From Candidatus Poribacteria bacterium (lineage in GTDB: Bacteria; Poribacteria; WGA-4E; WGA-3G): DNA of 64,000 nucleotides. The notes beneath the pieces were generated by a model, which worked only from the letters and a program-made list of their open reading frames with translations, had not been told where the DNA came from and did not search any database. Location of the stretch: contig JAJEIE010000001.1 of the NCBI GenBank assembly GCA_022827625.1, forward strand, positions 45,684-109,683, in the 5' to 3' direction. Both the position numbers and the translations under genes were made by a program. Positions 17,387 through 26,355 of the stretch are shown here, in pieces (positions within the stretch are counted from its first letter, which is position 1; each line of letters begins with the position of its first letter).

Positions 17387-18802
17387 TTAAAATAAGTCGT
17401 TTGCGTCAATAAGAAATACTCCCTCTGTTTCTGCCCTTTGCTCGAGTGCATCTGTGAAGCCGTTGATAGAAAACAGGATGTATCGTGGCTTACGTTTCCA
17501 CTGATCGGGGACTTTTGTAGCGTTTTCGATGAGACGGTTTAGGACATTTTCTCCGACGGGTGCTTCCCACCATTTGCACTCACCGAACCAATGGCTTTCG
17601 TCAATATTTTCTGTCAGGACATCAATTTCGAGATTCGATCCCCAGTGTGCACCGATTCGTTTGGGAGCAACTTTTAATTTTTCTTCCCAATAGAGACCGA
17701 TATATTGACGGCAAACGTCTTCAAAAATTTCTCCCATGTAGTGTGAGAGGTTCGGAGCAATTATCTGCTGATGCACCAAATCTGCATTGCCAGATTCAAT
17801 GAGGCTGCGATTCGGTAACACAAACCGGAACCAGAATTTGACGTAATTATCCGCGATTTTGTAAAGTCCTTTTCGGCTTTTTTCGGGTGCCCGTTCAGTG
17901 ACAGGTATTTCACGTTTAACTAATCCCAATTCTCGAAGGACGCTGAGATATTTATTTGTATCAGTCGAACTCAGTCTAACCCGTTGAGAAATTTCATTCA
18001 ATCGCGTCGCGCCCCCGGCGATTGCCTGTAACACACTTGCGTATGTTCTCGGTTCCCTGAGTTCCATGCGTAAAAGAAAATTGACTTCATCAAACAGATA
18101 GCCTTGAGGGGTGAGCAATTCATCATTGATGTATTGTTCAAAGGTTATTTTAGGGAGATTCTGCGAATCGTTCAACGGGTGTAACGCGAATCGGCTAAGA
18201 TACGCTGGAATGCCGCCGAGAGTGCCGTAGGCAATGAGTTTTTCTTTGACAGAATGCTTTGAGAAAAAATCTCCACTATCGCGATAGGACAACGGCATCA
18301 ACCGAAACTGACCCGTGCGTCGTCCATATAATGGTGATCGTTCTGCCAGAACCTCTCGCTCCATAAAGCTTACCTGTGATCCGCAGAGAATTAAAAAAAG
18401 TTTACTGTTTTTTCCATGTAGATCCCAGAAGCGTTGAATCAGTGAAGGGAGTGCTGCATTATCTTCACAGAGATATTGAAACTCATCAAGCACCAAGACG
18501 AGTCGTTCTACTTGTGCTTGTTGTGCAAAATAGATGAGTGCGGATTCCCAGTCATCAAAGACAAGATTTTGTAGCAGCGGATCGTCAATGACATGCCGGG
18601 CAATCTCGGTAAGCTGGCGGAGGTGATCCTGCTCTTTCAACTGACTCGCAAGGAAATAAATGCTCCTTTTGCCTTTACAAAACTGTGATAAGAGTTCAGT
18701 TTTTCCCACGCGTCTTCTGCCATATAGCACGAAAAATTCTGCTGTTTCTGACTGAAACATCCGATTTAAAGCTGCGAGTTCTTGGTGCCGATCGATGAAC
18801 AT
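17387..18802 (-). CDS. Archaeal-type AAA ATPase with DUF234-like nuclease domain
   Basis: 471 residues. FIDRHQELAALNRMF leads into Walker A YGRRRVGKTELL (26-37), then Walker B VLVLDEFQYL and a sensor GSQVSFME. A winged-helix segment follows (LNEISQRVRLSSTDTNKYLS, about 285-304). The C-terminal DUF234 region contains D-x-n-WFGECKWW, a PD-(D/E)xK-like ExK. These proteins are abundant, mobile and functionally unclear; roles in nucleic-acid transactions or self-regulation are suggested. The upstream tandem repeats at 18828-18866 could be its operator. Confidence 0.88.
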   Translation of the reverse strand: MFIDRHQELAALNRMFQSETAEFFVLYGRRRVGKTELLSQFCKGKRSIYFLASQLKEQDHLRQLTEIARHVIDDPLLQNLVFDDWESALIYFAQQAQVERLVLVLDEFQYLCEDNAALPSLIQRFWDLHGKNSKLFLILCGSQVSFMEREVLAERSPLYGRRTGQFRLMPLSYRDSGDFFSKHSVKEKLIAYGTLGGIPAYLSRFALHPLNDSQNLPKITFEQYINDELLTPQGYLFDEVNFLLRMELREPRTYASVLQAIAGGATRLNEISQRVRLSSTDTNKYLSVLRELGLVKREIPVTERAPEKSRKGLYKIADNYVKFWFRFVLPNRSLIESGNADLVHQQIIAPNLSHYMGEIFEDVCRQYIGLYWEEKLKVAPKRIGAHWGSNLEIDVLTENIDESHWFGECKWWEAPVGENVLNRLIENATKVPDQWKRKPRYILFSINGFTDALEQRAETEGVFLIDANDLF

Positions 18803-18827
18803 AAATTTCTCCTAAATATATTTTTGA

Positions 18828-18866
18828 AGTATTATACTCTAAAGTATTATACTCTAAAGTATAATT
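18828..18866 (-). repeat. 15-bp tandem repeats upstream of the ATPase gene (iteron-like)
   Basis: AGTATTATACTCTAA occurs twice head to tail (18828-18842, 18843-18857), then a partial third copy AGTATAATT. Each unit contains a near-palindrome AGTATTATACT. They begin 26 bases before the minus-strand ATPase start, covering its likely promoter. The position fits autoregulation by the encoded winged-helix region. Confidence 0.8.
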
Positions 18867-18889
18867 AAAATCCAATTATAGAAAAAACG

Positions 18890-18918
18890 TTGACTGTGGT
18901 CAGAAATTTCGGTATAAT
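18890..18918 (+). promoter_or_regulatory. Sigma-70-type promoter for the DUF1549-DUF1501 operon
   Basis: TTGACT, 17 bases, TATAAT: 11 of 12 consensus positions at ideal spacing. It lies in the divergent gap, about 120 bases upstream of the ATG at 19041, which implies a leader of about 115 nucleotides. Confidence 0.75.
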
Positions 18919-19040
18919 GTCGGTAGTATGGTCCCGTAAAAGAACAAAACTTTGAGGCGGTTTATTCGGACTTACATCAACATAGCAACTTGGAAATGGG
19001 CGGGCATCGCCCGGACAGAAAAACGGAGGAACACCCTATA

Positions 19041-22000
19041 ATGTCACAGACACTGCTATCACGTTTAGAGGATTCAATATGCGTTCGCAAAGGTTTTATG
19101 AGCCTTATCGTATTTCTGTTGGGGTTCGCTGTTGCCCTGCAACCCGTTTATGCCGGGGAACTTCGATTTGACCGTGATATTCGACCGATATTGTCGGACA
19201 AATGTTTCGCGTGCCACGGTCCCGATCCGGCGGTACGACAAGCGAATCTGCGACTTGACACAAAAGAGGGGGCCTTCTCCGCACCCAGTGGTTATCCAAT
19301 CATTGTTCCAGGAGAGCCGGAAAACAGTGAGCTTGTCCTGCGAATAACGCACGAAAATATTGACCAGCGGATGCCGCCGCAGATATCCAATCGACAGCCA
19401 ACGCAGGAAGATATTGACACACTCATCCAGTGGATTGCTGAAGGCGCGGAATGGGAAGAACATTGGGTCTACAATCTGCCTGCGCGTGTTGATCCGCCAG
19501 TCGCCAAGGATACATCTTGGGTGCGCAATCCGATTGATGCGTTTATACTCGGGAGATTAGAAGCAGAAGGTATCACACCGTCCACAGAAGCGGGCAGGCG
19601 GACACTCATTCGCCGTTTACATTTTGATCTTACTGGGTTGTTGCCTACGCCTGCTGAGGTGGAGCACTTCGTGAGAGATGAAACACCTGATGCCTATGAA
19701 TCCCTTGTCAATAGGCTTCTGTCTGAACCGCAATACGGCGAGCGGATGGCAATGTACTGGCTGGATTTGGTGCGCTATGCGGATACGAGCGGTTACCATG
19801 CTGACGAAAACGTGAGTATCTGGCCCTATCGAGACTATGTCATCAAAGCGTTTAATGATAACATGCCGTTTGATCAGTTCACAGTGGAAAACCTCGCGGG
19901 TGACCTCTTACCGAATGCCACAGTTACACAGAAGGTGGCTTCCGGTTATAACCGTCTGAATCAGACGACCTCAGAGGGTGGTGCACAGGCGAAAGAATAT
20001 CTCGCCATCTATGCTGCAGACAGGGTACGGACGACTGCGTCTGTCTGGTTAGGGGCGACGCTCGGCTGCGCACAGTGCCATGACCATAAATTCGATCCAT
20101 ATACCGCAAAGGATTTTTATGGTTTCGCAGCGTTCTTTGCCGATGTAGAAGGCCCTGGGGTATATCCCGGTAGAAGTAAATGGGAACCTGTCGTGATGCT
20201 GCCGACTCCCGCACAAGAATCTGCACTCCAAAATATTAGCGATGAATTGGTGAAATTGCAACAGGTATTCAAGGCTTCATCTCCCGGATTAGCAGCAGAA
20301 CAGACGGCGTGGGAAAACGAGGTGCTTTCACTGCTCGACTCAACAAAGCCCACAGATTTCGCATGGGTAGACGATGCCCAAGCAAACGGCGGTAGAACTG
20401 AAGGCACATGGGAATTCGTTGGTAAAAATGAGGCACCCGTTTTCAGTAAACGGTTATCGCGTCGACAAACAGCAGCACCTGAGCAGACTGTACAACACAG
20501 TTTCCGCAGTGCAAATCGGACGTTTACCCTTGCAGAAGGGGACCGACTGTTTGCGTATGTCTGGCTTGATCCCGCATCGCCACCGGAGACAATTATGCTC
20601 CAATGGAATGACGGCACTTGGGATCACCGCGCATTCTGGGGGGCAGACAAAATTGACTTCGGCGGGATAGGAAATGACACACCTGCTCATAGATATATGG
20701 GACCGCTACCACCAACTGGAGCCTGGAACCGTCTTGATATGGATCCAGCGATTGTTGGATTGGAACCTGGAAGCGTCCTGAACGGAATGGCATTTGCGCA
20801 GTTTGGTGGCACGGCTTATTGGGACCTCGCTGGCATTGCAACGACTCGCGGCTCGGCGGTAAAACATACGCATACGGAGCCGGTTATCGCAGCGATCCAG
20901 GTGGATCCAGCTGTCAGAACAACAAGCCAACGGGACCAGATCGCAGCGGCGTATCGTCGTATCACACCCGCACTCGACGGCATCCGAGATCAGATTGCGA
21001 ATTTACAGAAACAGAAAACCGAACTTGAAACAGAGATACCCTTCTCGCTGACAACTGTTTCTACGCTCCCACGAACGACACGTGTATTACCACGAGGCAA
21101 TTGGATGGACGATTCGGGTGAGATTGTAGAGCCGATGATACCGGCTTTTCTTGGGGACCTGAATATCAAAAATCGCCGTCCAAACCGCTTGGCGCTCGCC
21201 CGGTGGATAGGGTCGGAGGACAATCCGTTGACTGCCCGTGCGTTTGTCAACCGGCTCTGGGCACTCTATTTCGGAACGGGGTTATCTCGCGTCTTGGACG
21301 ATCTCGGTGCACAAGGTGAACCGCCGGTACACCCTGAACTGCTGGATTGGCTTGCTGTGGAATTTATGGCGAGCGACTGGAACATCAAACATATTGTGAA
21401 ACTCATGGTCACCTCAAGTGCTTATCGCCAATCCTCGAAATCGAATGAGGTATTGGACGAAAAGGACCCTTACAATCGCCTACTTGCCCGCCAATCAAAC
21501 TGGCGGCTTGACGCGGAGACAGTCCGAGATAACGCGCTGTTCCTGAGTGGACTCCTTGTTCCTAAGATCGGTGGTCCGAGTGTAAGACCTTATCAACCGG
21601 TGGGTTATTATTCAAATCTCAATTTCCCGAAGCGTGTCTATGCTCACGATACAGGAGAGAACCAATATCGCCGTGGACTCTACACACATTGGCAGCGTAC
21701 CTTTCTGCATCCGAGCATGATGGCGTTTGATGCGCCAAGTCGTCAGGAGTGTACCGCTGAGCGCGCAACCTCCAATACGCCGATGCAGGCATTGACCTTA
21801 CTCAACGACCCAAGTTACGTTGAAACGGCGCGCGTCTTTGGGGCGCGTATTATCCAAGAGGGTGGTGAATCTGTTGCGGAACGTATCAATTGGGCATATC
21901 AATGGACGTTGTCTCGTTTGCCGGAACCAAAGGAATTGGAGATTGTGACAAATCTCTATGAAAAACATCAAGCCGAGTATACCGCCAGTCTTGAGGATGC

Positions 22001-22124
22001 TAATGCTCTGGTCGCAACAGGTGAGGCTCCGGTGATGGAAGGTATTGAACCTGCTGAATTGGCTGCGTGGACTTCCGTGGCACGGGTGATATTAAACTTG
22101 CATGAAACGATTACGCGATATTAG
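19041..22124 (+). CDS. Secreted cytochrome-like DUF1549/DUF1553 protein (PSCyt1-PSCyt2-PSD1)
   Basis: 1027 residues from ATG 19041 (GGAGGA 10 bases upstream). Signal peptide to about residue 38 (VYAGE). An N-terminal PSCyt1 domain has C55-F-A-C58-H59, a haem c motif. The DUF1549 domain has LIRRLHFDLTGLLPTPAEV and a second C-A-Q-C-H at about 343-347. A LamG-like beta-sandwich lies at about 470-620, and DUF1553 at the C-terminus (NRLWALYFGTGL to LNDPSYVETARVF). These large proteins are typical of Planctomycetes and Poribacteria and are paired with DUF1501 proteins. They are thought to act on extracellular polysaccharides, but the reaction is unknown. Confidence 0.92.
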   Translation: MSQTLLSRLEDSICVRKGFMSLIVFLLGFAVALQPVYAGELRFDRDIRPILSDKCFACHGPDPAVRQANLRLDTKEGAFSAPSGYPIIVPGEPENSELVLRITHENIDQRMPPQISNRQPTQEDIDTLIQWIAEGAEWEEHWVYNLPARVDPPVAKDTSWVRNPIDAFILGRLEAEGITPSTEAGRRTLIRRLHFDLTGLLPTPAEVEHFVRDETPDAYESLVNRLLSEPQYGERMAMYWLDLVRYADTSGYHADENVSIWPYRDYVIKAFNDNMPFDQFTVENLAGDLLPNATVTQKVASGYNRLNQTTSEGGAQAKEYLAIYAADRVRTTASVWLGATLGCAQCHDHKFDPYTAKDFYGFAAFFADVEGPGVYPGRSKWEPVVMLPTPAQESALQNISDELVKLQQVFKASSPGLAAEQTAWENEVLSLLDSTKPTDFAWVDDAQANGGRTEGTWEFVGKNEAPVFSKRLSRRQTAAPEQTVQHSFRSANRTFTLAEGDRLFAYVWLDPASPPETIMLQWNDGTWDHRAFWGADKIDFGGIGNDTPAHRYMGPLPPTGAWNRLDMDPAIVGLEPGSVLNGMAFAQFGGTAYWDLAGIATTRGSAVKHTHTEPVIAAIQVDPAVRTTSQRDQIAAAYRRITPALDGIRDQIANLQKQKTELETEIPFSLTTVSTLPRTTRVLPRGNWMDDSGEIVEPMIPAFLGDLNIKNRRPNRLALARWIGSEDNPLTARAFVNRLWALYFGTGLSRVLDDLGAQGEPPVHPELLDWLAVEFMASDWNIKHIVKLMVTSSAYRQSSKSNEVLDEKDPYNRLLARQSNWRLDAETVRDNALFLSGLLVPKIGGPSVRPYQPVGYYSNLNFPKRVYAHDTGENQYRRGLYTHWQRTFLHPSMMAFDAPSRQECTAERATSNTPMQALTLLNDPSYVETARVFGARIIQEGGESVAERINWAYQWTLSRLPEPKELEIVTNLYEKHQAEYTASLEDANALVATGEAPVMEGIEPAELAAWTSVARVILNLHETITRY

Positions 22125-22137
22125 GAGGTACTAAGGT

Positions 22138-23574
22138 ATGGCTATAGATATTCATGAAGAAACCAATCTGCGTCTTACGAGACGTACGTTTCTGGGGAAA
22201 ACAGTGCGGGGTGTCGGATCGCTCGCGCTTGCGTCCCTGTTGTCTCCATCACTCATCAATGCTGCAGAAATTGAGAAATGGCAGGGAATTATTACCACAC
22301 CGCATGTGCCACCGAAGGCGAAACGCATTATTCATCTCTGCATGGCAGGGGGTCCCTCGCATTTAGAGACTTTGGACTACAAGCCGAAACTCGCTGAACT
22401 TGACGGACAGCCGATGCCGAAGTCTTTCACTGAAGGACAACCGATTGCGCAACTCCAAGGGCAAGCGGATTCACTCAAGTGCCTCGGTCCGACCCATGAA
22501 TTCAAAAAGTGGGGACAATCCGGACAAGAGATGAGTACAGCGTTTCCGCATATCGGAAGCCTCGCTGACGATATCTGTATCGTCCGTTCCCTGAAAACCG
22601 AGCAAATTAATCACGATCCAGCACACACCTTCATGAACACTGGCACTGCAATCGCTGGCAGACCGAGCATGGGGTCGTGGCTCCTCTACGGTCTCGGCAG
22701 TGAAAACGAAAACCTACCGGGCTACGTCGTGCTTATCTCTTCGGGCGGTGGTCAAGACCAACCGATCGCGACACGGCAGTGGCACAGCGGATTTCTCCCC
22801 GGTCAGTTTCAAGGGGTCCAGTTCCATTCAATCGGCGATCCGGTTCATTACGTTACCAATCCTGACGGCGTGAGCACAGAACAGCAGCGGGATGTTGTTG
22901 ATGCTGTACAAAACCTAAACGGTATGCTTGACGAGACTGTGGACGATCCGACGATTGCAACGCGCATTAGCCAATATGAGATGGCGTTCCGAATGCAGAC
23001 GAGTGTACCAGAGTTGACTGACATCTCGAAAGAACCGCAGCACGTTCTTGATATGTACGGTGCTACACCGGGAGACGGGTCCTATGCCTCGAACTGTCTA
23101 CTTGCGAGACGATTGGCAGAACGCGGTGTTCGGTTTATCCAACTTTACCATCGCGGATGGGATCATCACGGTGGCATTGAGGACGCTATCAAGACAACTT
23201 CCGGCTATGTTGATAAGGCAACTGCTGCCCTCGTCAACGATTTGAAACAGCGCGGTATGTTAGATGAGACCTTAGTCATTTGGGGTGGCGAATTTGGACG
23301 GACACCGATGGCACAAGGCACGGGACGCGATCACCACATCAAAGGATTCTCAATGTGGATGGCTGGTGGTGGCATCAAGGGAGGCGTTAGTTACGGCAAC
23401 ACCGATGAATTAGGTTACAATGCTGTTGAAAATATCGTGCATGTCCACGACTTCCACGCAACGATGCTCCACCTCTTCGGAATTAACCACGAGAAACTCG
23501 TCTATCGTTTCCAAGGCCGCGACTTCCGCCTCACCGATGTTCACGGACATGTCGTCCGCGACATTTTGGCTTAA
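22138..23574 (+). CDS. DUF1501 protein with Tat signal
   Basis: 478 residues. A twin-arginine signal (T-R-R-T-F-L-G, residues 14-20, then an Ala/Leu-rich core) directs folded export. The body shows the DUF1501 sulfatase-like alkaline phosphatase fold: HLCMAGGPSHLETLDYKP, HTFMNTGTAIAGRPSMGSW and WGGEFGRTPMAQG.GRDHHI, with the late His/Asp cluster. It begins 13 bases after the DUF1549/DUF1553 gene, the standard pairing. The enzyme activity is not established; hydrolysis of sulfate or phosphate esters on surface glycans is a guess. Confidence 0.92.
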   Translation: MAIDIHEETNLRLTRRTFLGKTVRGVGSLALASLLSPSLINAAEIEKWQGIITTPHVPPKAKRIIHLCMAGGPSHLETLDYKPKLAELDGQPMPKSFTEGQPIAQLQGQADSLKCLGPTHEFKKWGQSGQEMSTAFPHIGSLADDICIVRSLKTEQINHDPAHTFMNTGTAIAGRPSMGSWLLYGLGSENENLPGYVVLISSGGGQDQPIATRQWHSGFLPGQFQGVQFHSIGDPVHYVTNPDGVSTEQQRDVVDAVQNLNGMLDETVDDPTIATRISQYEMAFRMQTSVPELTDISKEPQHVLDMYGATPGDGSYASNCLLARRLAERGVRFIQLYHRGWDHHGGIEDAIKTTSGYVDKATAALVNDLKQRGMLDETLVIWGGEFGRTPMAQGTGRDHHIKGFSMWMAGGGIKGGVSYGNTDELGYNAVENIVHVHDFHATMLHLFGINHEKLVYRFQGRDFRLTDVHGHVVRDILA

Positions 23575-23613
23575 GGGAAGTAGGTACACTCTGTGGATCT
23601 CAAGGGGACTTAT

Positions 23614-24897
23614 ATGAAAAAAGCAGATAGGCTTTTCGTATACATCTCGTTCTTGTTGCTTTTGACGGTATCTGTTTTCGGTGATGGGCTCCCGATGACG
23701 GAGCCTGGAGCCGTTGGACTCTCTACCGAAAGACTCTCAAGAATTGATAAAGTCATGGAAGCCCATGTCGCTCAGCAGAAAATCGCTGGCGGCGTTACGC
23801 TACTGGCTCGGCACGGAAAGATTGCACATCTCGGCACTTACGGTATGATGGATGTTGAAGCAGGAAAGCCGATGACACCCGATACTATCTTCCGTATTGC
23901 GTCAATGACGAAACCAATTACGAGCGTCGCTGTGATGATGCTCTATGAGGAGGGGCATTTTCGGTTGAACGAACCGGTCTCGAAGTTTATTCCAGCGTTC
24001 AAGGAGATGCTTGTGTTGCCGCCAGAGGATGCTGAAGATTCTGCGCAACCTGTACCCGCAACACGACAGATTACAATTTGGAATCTGCTTACCCACACCG
24101 CTGGTCTAACGTATCACTGGAATGACCGATTAGGTCCAAAATACGCCGATGCGGGTATCACCCACGGACTCCTTCAAGATGAGAGCACCCTCGCTGAGAA
24201 AATGAACATGTTAGCGACGATTCCGTTGTTACATCAACCGGATGCGGAATTTGAATACGGATTGTCAATAGATGTGCTGGGTTACCTCGTTGAAGTCGTG
24301 TCGGAGATGTCGCTTGATACGTTTTTCTCTGAACGTATCTTCAAACCCCTTGGTATGAACGACACACACTTCTTTATCCCAGAAGCGAAACGCGAACGGA
24401 TTGCAACCGTGTATGAGCGCACCAAAGACGGTCCCATAACGCGAAAGCCTCCAGAACCGACGGTGGAGGGTTCACTGACCTACTCAACCGATTATCCCTA
24501 CAACGGTCCACGCACCTATTTCTCTGGCGGCGGTGGGTTGGTCTCTACTGCCCCTGATTACGTACGTTTCGCGCAAATGATGCTCAACGGTGGGGAACTT
24601 GATGGTGTCCGATTGCTGAGCCGAAAAACTGTTGAGCTGATGACTTTGGATCATTTTGCCGATAGGGATATCGACTTCGGGCTCGGTTTAGGCTTTAGCG
24701 TCGTCCGCGACGCATCAGACCTTAAAGAGGTCGGATCGATTGGGACGTTTGGCTGGGGCGGTTTCTTCTATACCAATTTCTTTATTGACCCGCAAGAAAG
24801 AATGGTTGGGATCTTTTTATGCCAATTGCATCCCAGCGGGGGTTTGGATATCGGAGAGAGAATTCGTATCCTTTGCTACCAAGCCATCGCTGATTGA
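23614..24897 (+). CDS. Beta-lactamase-fold serine hydrolase (class C/EstB type)
   Basis: 427 residues from ATG 23614, preceded by AAGGGG; a signal peptide spans about 1-24. The catalytic S97-M-T-K100 lies in FRIASMTKPI, a Tyr in FEYGLSIDVLGY (Y215) is the second motif, and LLTHTAGLTYHW (158-169) is the class C and esterase signature. A C-terminal glycine-rich GTFGWGGFF replaces the KTG box. Members hydrolyse esters or D-amino acid peptides. It begins 39 bases after the DUF1501 gene, probably in the same operon. Confidence 0.9.
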   Translation: MKKADRLFVYISFLLLLTVSVFGDGLPMTEPGAVGLSTERLSRIDKVMEAHVAQQKIAGGVTLLARHGKIAHLGTYGMMDVEAGKPMTPDTIFRIASMTKPITSVAVMMLYEEGHFRLNEPVSKFIPAFKEMLVLPPEDAEDSAQPVPATRQITIWNLLTHTAGLTYHWNDRLGPKYADAGITHGLLQDESTLAEKMNMLATIPLLHQPDAEFEYGLSIDVLGYLVEVVSEMSLDTFFSERIFKPLGMNDTHFFIPEAKRERIATVYERTKDGPITRKPPEPTVEGSLTYSTDYPYNGPRTYFSGGGGLVSTAPDYVRFAQMMLNGGELDGVRLLSRKTVELMTLDHFADRDIDFGLGLGFSVVRDASDLKEVGSIGTFGWGGFFYTNFFIDPQERMVGIFLCQLHPSGGLDIGERIRILCYQAIAD

Positions 24898-24932
24898 ACT
24901 AAAATCGTCAACCAGAGAAGACTTATAGTCAA

Positions 24933-25116
24933 GGGATTTAGTTCTTCTGTAGGACGGTGAATGCCATACGGCATTCATACCCGGTTCATGCCTATAAGGC
25001 ATGAATACCGTTGATTCTGATTATTTCCGAATCCCGACTTCTTGTTGTAGGAGCGAGCTCCTGCGAGCGACTTTTCAGTGAAATTGGATAAATGAGCTAA
25101 AAACTAAACAGCCCTG
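24933..25116. repeat. Dispersed composite intergenic repeat, copy C (inverted)
   Basis: Holds, in reverse orientation, the palindromes GAATGCC-ATAC-GGCATTC and CATGCC-TATA-AGGCATG, the stretch ATACCGTTGATTCTGATTAT, and at the far end AAAACTAAACAGCCCTG. These correspond to the blocks of copy B. It fills most of the 288-base gap between the serine hydrolase and the dehydrogenase gene. Confidence 0.75.
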
Positions 25117-25185
25117 CAAACTAACAGTTTGCGCTACAATTAGAAACTTTTTATCGAACTCAGGTTAGGAAGGAAATTAACGAAT

Positions 25186-26217
25186 ATGCCAAGAGAACTC
25201 ATTGCCCCTGCCCAAGAGCAGGTCGCTTTCCGAGAATATGAAAGCCCACCCTTACAAGCCAATGAAATTCGGGTCAAGAGCCAGTTTGGCGCTGCCAAAC
25301 ACGGTTCAGAGATGGCATCATATAAGGGATATGCAGGTCCACGCGGTGGCTACGACGGCGAATATAAAATCTTTCGAGCAAACGAATCCGGGATGGTCCA
25401 CTATCCCTCAGGACTCGGCAACATGTGTGTCGGCGAGGTAACAGAGATCGGCGCGGACGTTACCGAAATTGAAGTCGGAGAGCGGGTTTTTCGGCACAGC
25501 TCTTTCCGCGAGGAAAATGTTTGGGCTGCATCGGGTGTCCGGAAACTTCCCGATGGTGTGCCGTGGCAGGCAGCCGTCTGTCTGGACCCGACGGATTTTG
25601 CGCTCGGAGCAGTGCGTGACGGTCATGTTCGGATTGGGGATGCCGTGGCGGTTTTTGGAATGGGGGGTATCGGGCTGATGGCACTGCAACTCGCTAAGTT
25701 GGCGGGTGCGTATCCTGTGATTGGTGTCGATCCGCTTGAGTTGCGCCGTAATGTGGCTCTGGAATGTGGTGCCGATCTTGTTATTGACCCCACAACAGAG
25801 GACACCGGTTTAGAAATTAAAAAAGCGACCAACAAACGGGGTGCCGATGTTTGTATTGAATATAGCGGTCACCATAGCGCGTTACAAGATGCTATCCGCG
25901 GGGTGACGTATCTGGGAACCGTTGTCGCTGGGGCATGGCCGGGTATCTATCCAGCAGGATTGGATCTCGGTGCGGAAGCGCACTTCAATCGACCGACGAT
26001 TATTTTCTCACGCGCCTGTAGCGAACCGAATCCTGAGTATCCAAATTGGGATGAAGGCAGACTCTTTGAAATCAGTTGGCGACTCCTTTGCGACGGTAGT
26101 CTGAAATCTGAACCGGTTATTTATCCTGTTGTTGATTTTGATGATCTGTTGAATGAGTATCCGAAGATTGCGACGCATCCAGGTGAGAATGTAAAGTTAG
26201 GCGTTCGCTTTGCATAA
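25186..26217 (+). CDS. MDR zinc-type dehydrogenase
   Basis: 343 residues. The nucleotide loop VFGMGGIGLMALQLAKLAGA is followed by VIGVDPLELRRNVALECGAD. The N-terminal half (IRVKSQFGAAKHGSEM) has lost the usual catalytic Cys and His-Glu zinc ligands, so a zinc-independent or altered member is likely. The family handles polyols and sugar derivatives; the substrate here is unknown. AGGAAGGAAA precedes the ATG. It stands alone between repeat copy C and a secreted protein gene. Confidence 0.82.
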   Translation: MPRELIAPAQEQVAFREYESPPLQANEIRVKSQFGAAKHGSEMASYKGYAGPRGGYDGEYKIFRANESGMVHYPSGLGNMCVGEVTEIGADVTEIEVGERVFRHSSFREENVWAASGVRKLPDGVPWQAAVCLDPTDFALGAVRDGHVRIGDAVAVFGMGGIGLMALQLAKLAGAYPVIGVDPLELRRNVALECGADLVIDPTTEDTGLEIKKATNKRGADVCIEYSGHHSALQDAIRGVTYLGTVVAGAWPGIYPAGLDLGAEAHFNRPTIIFSRACSEPNPEYPNWDEGRLFEISWRLLCDGSLKSEPVIYPVVDFDDLLNEYPKIATHPGENVKLGVRFA

Positions 26218-26355
26218 CCCTAATTGTGGAAGTTTCGTCATTTGGATTTTAGTTTTATCAAATTATTTGCCGCTCACCCTATTTGAAGTTTTGCCGCGAT
26301 ATTATATCCGATGATGTGCCTGCACAAGAGAGGCGGTTTGGAGGAAAGGAAAGCC

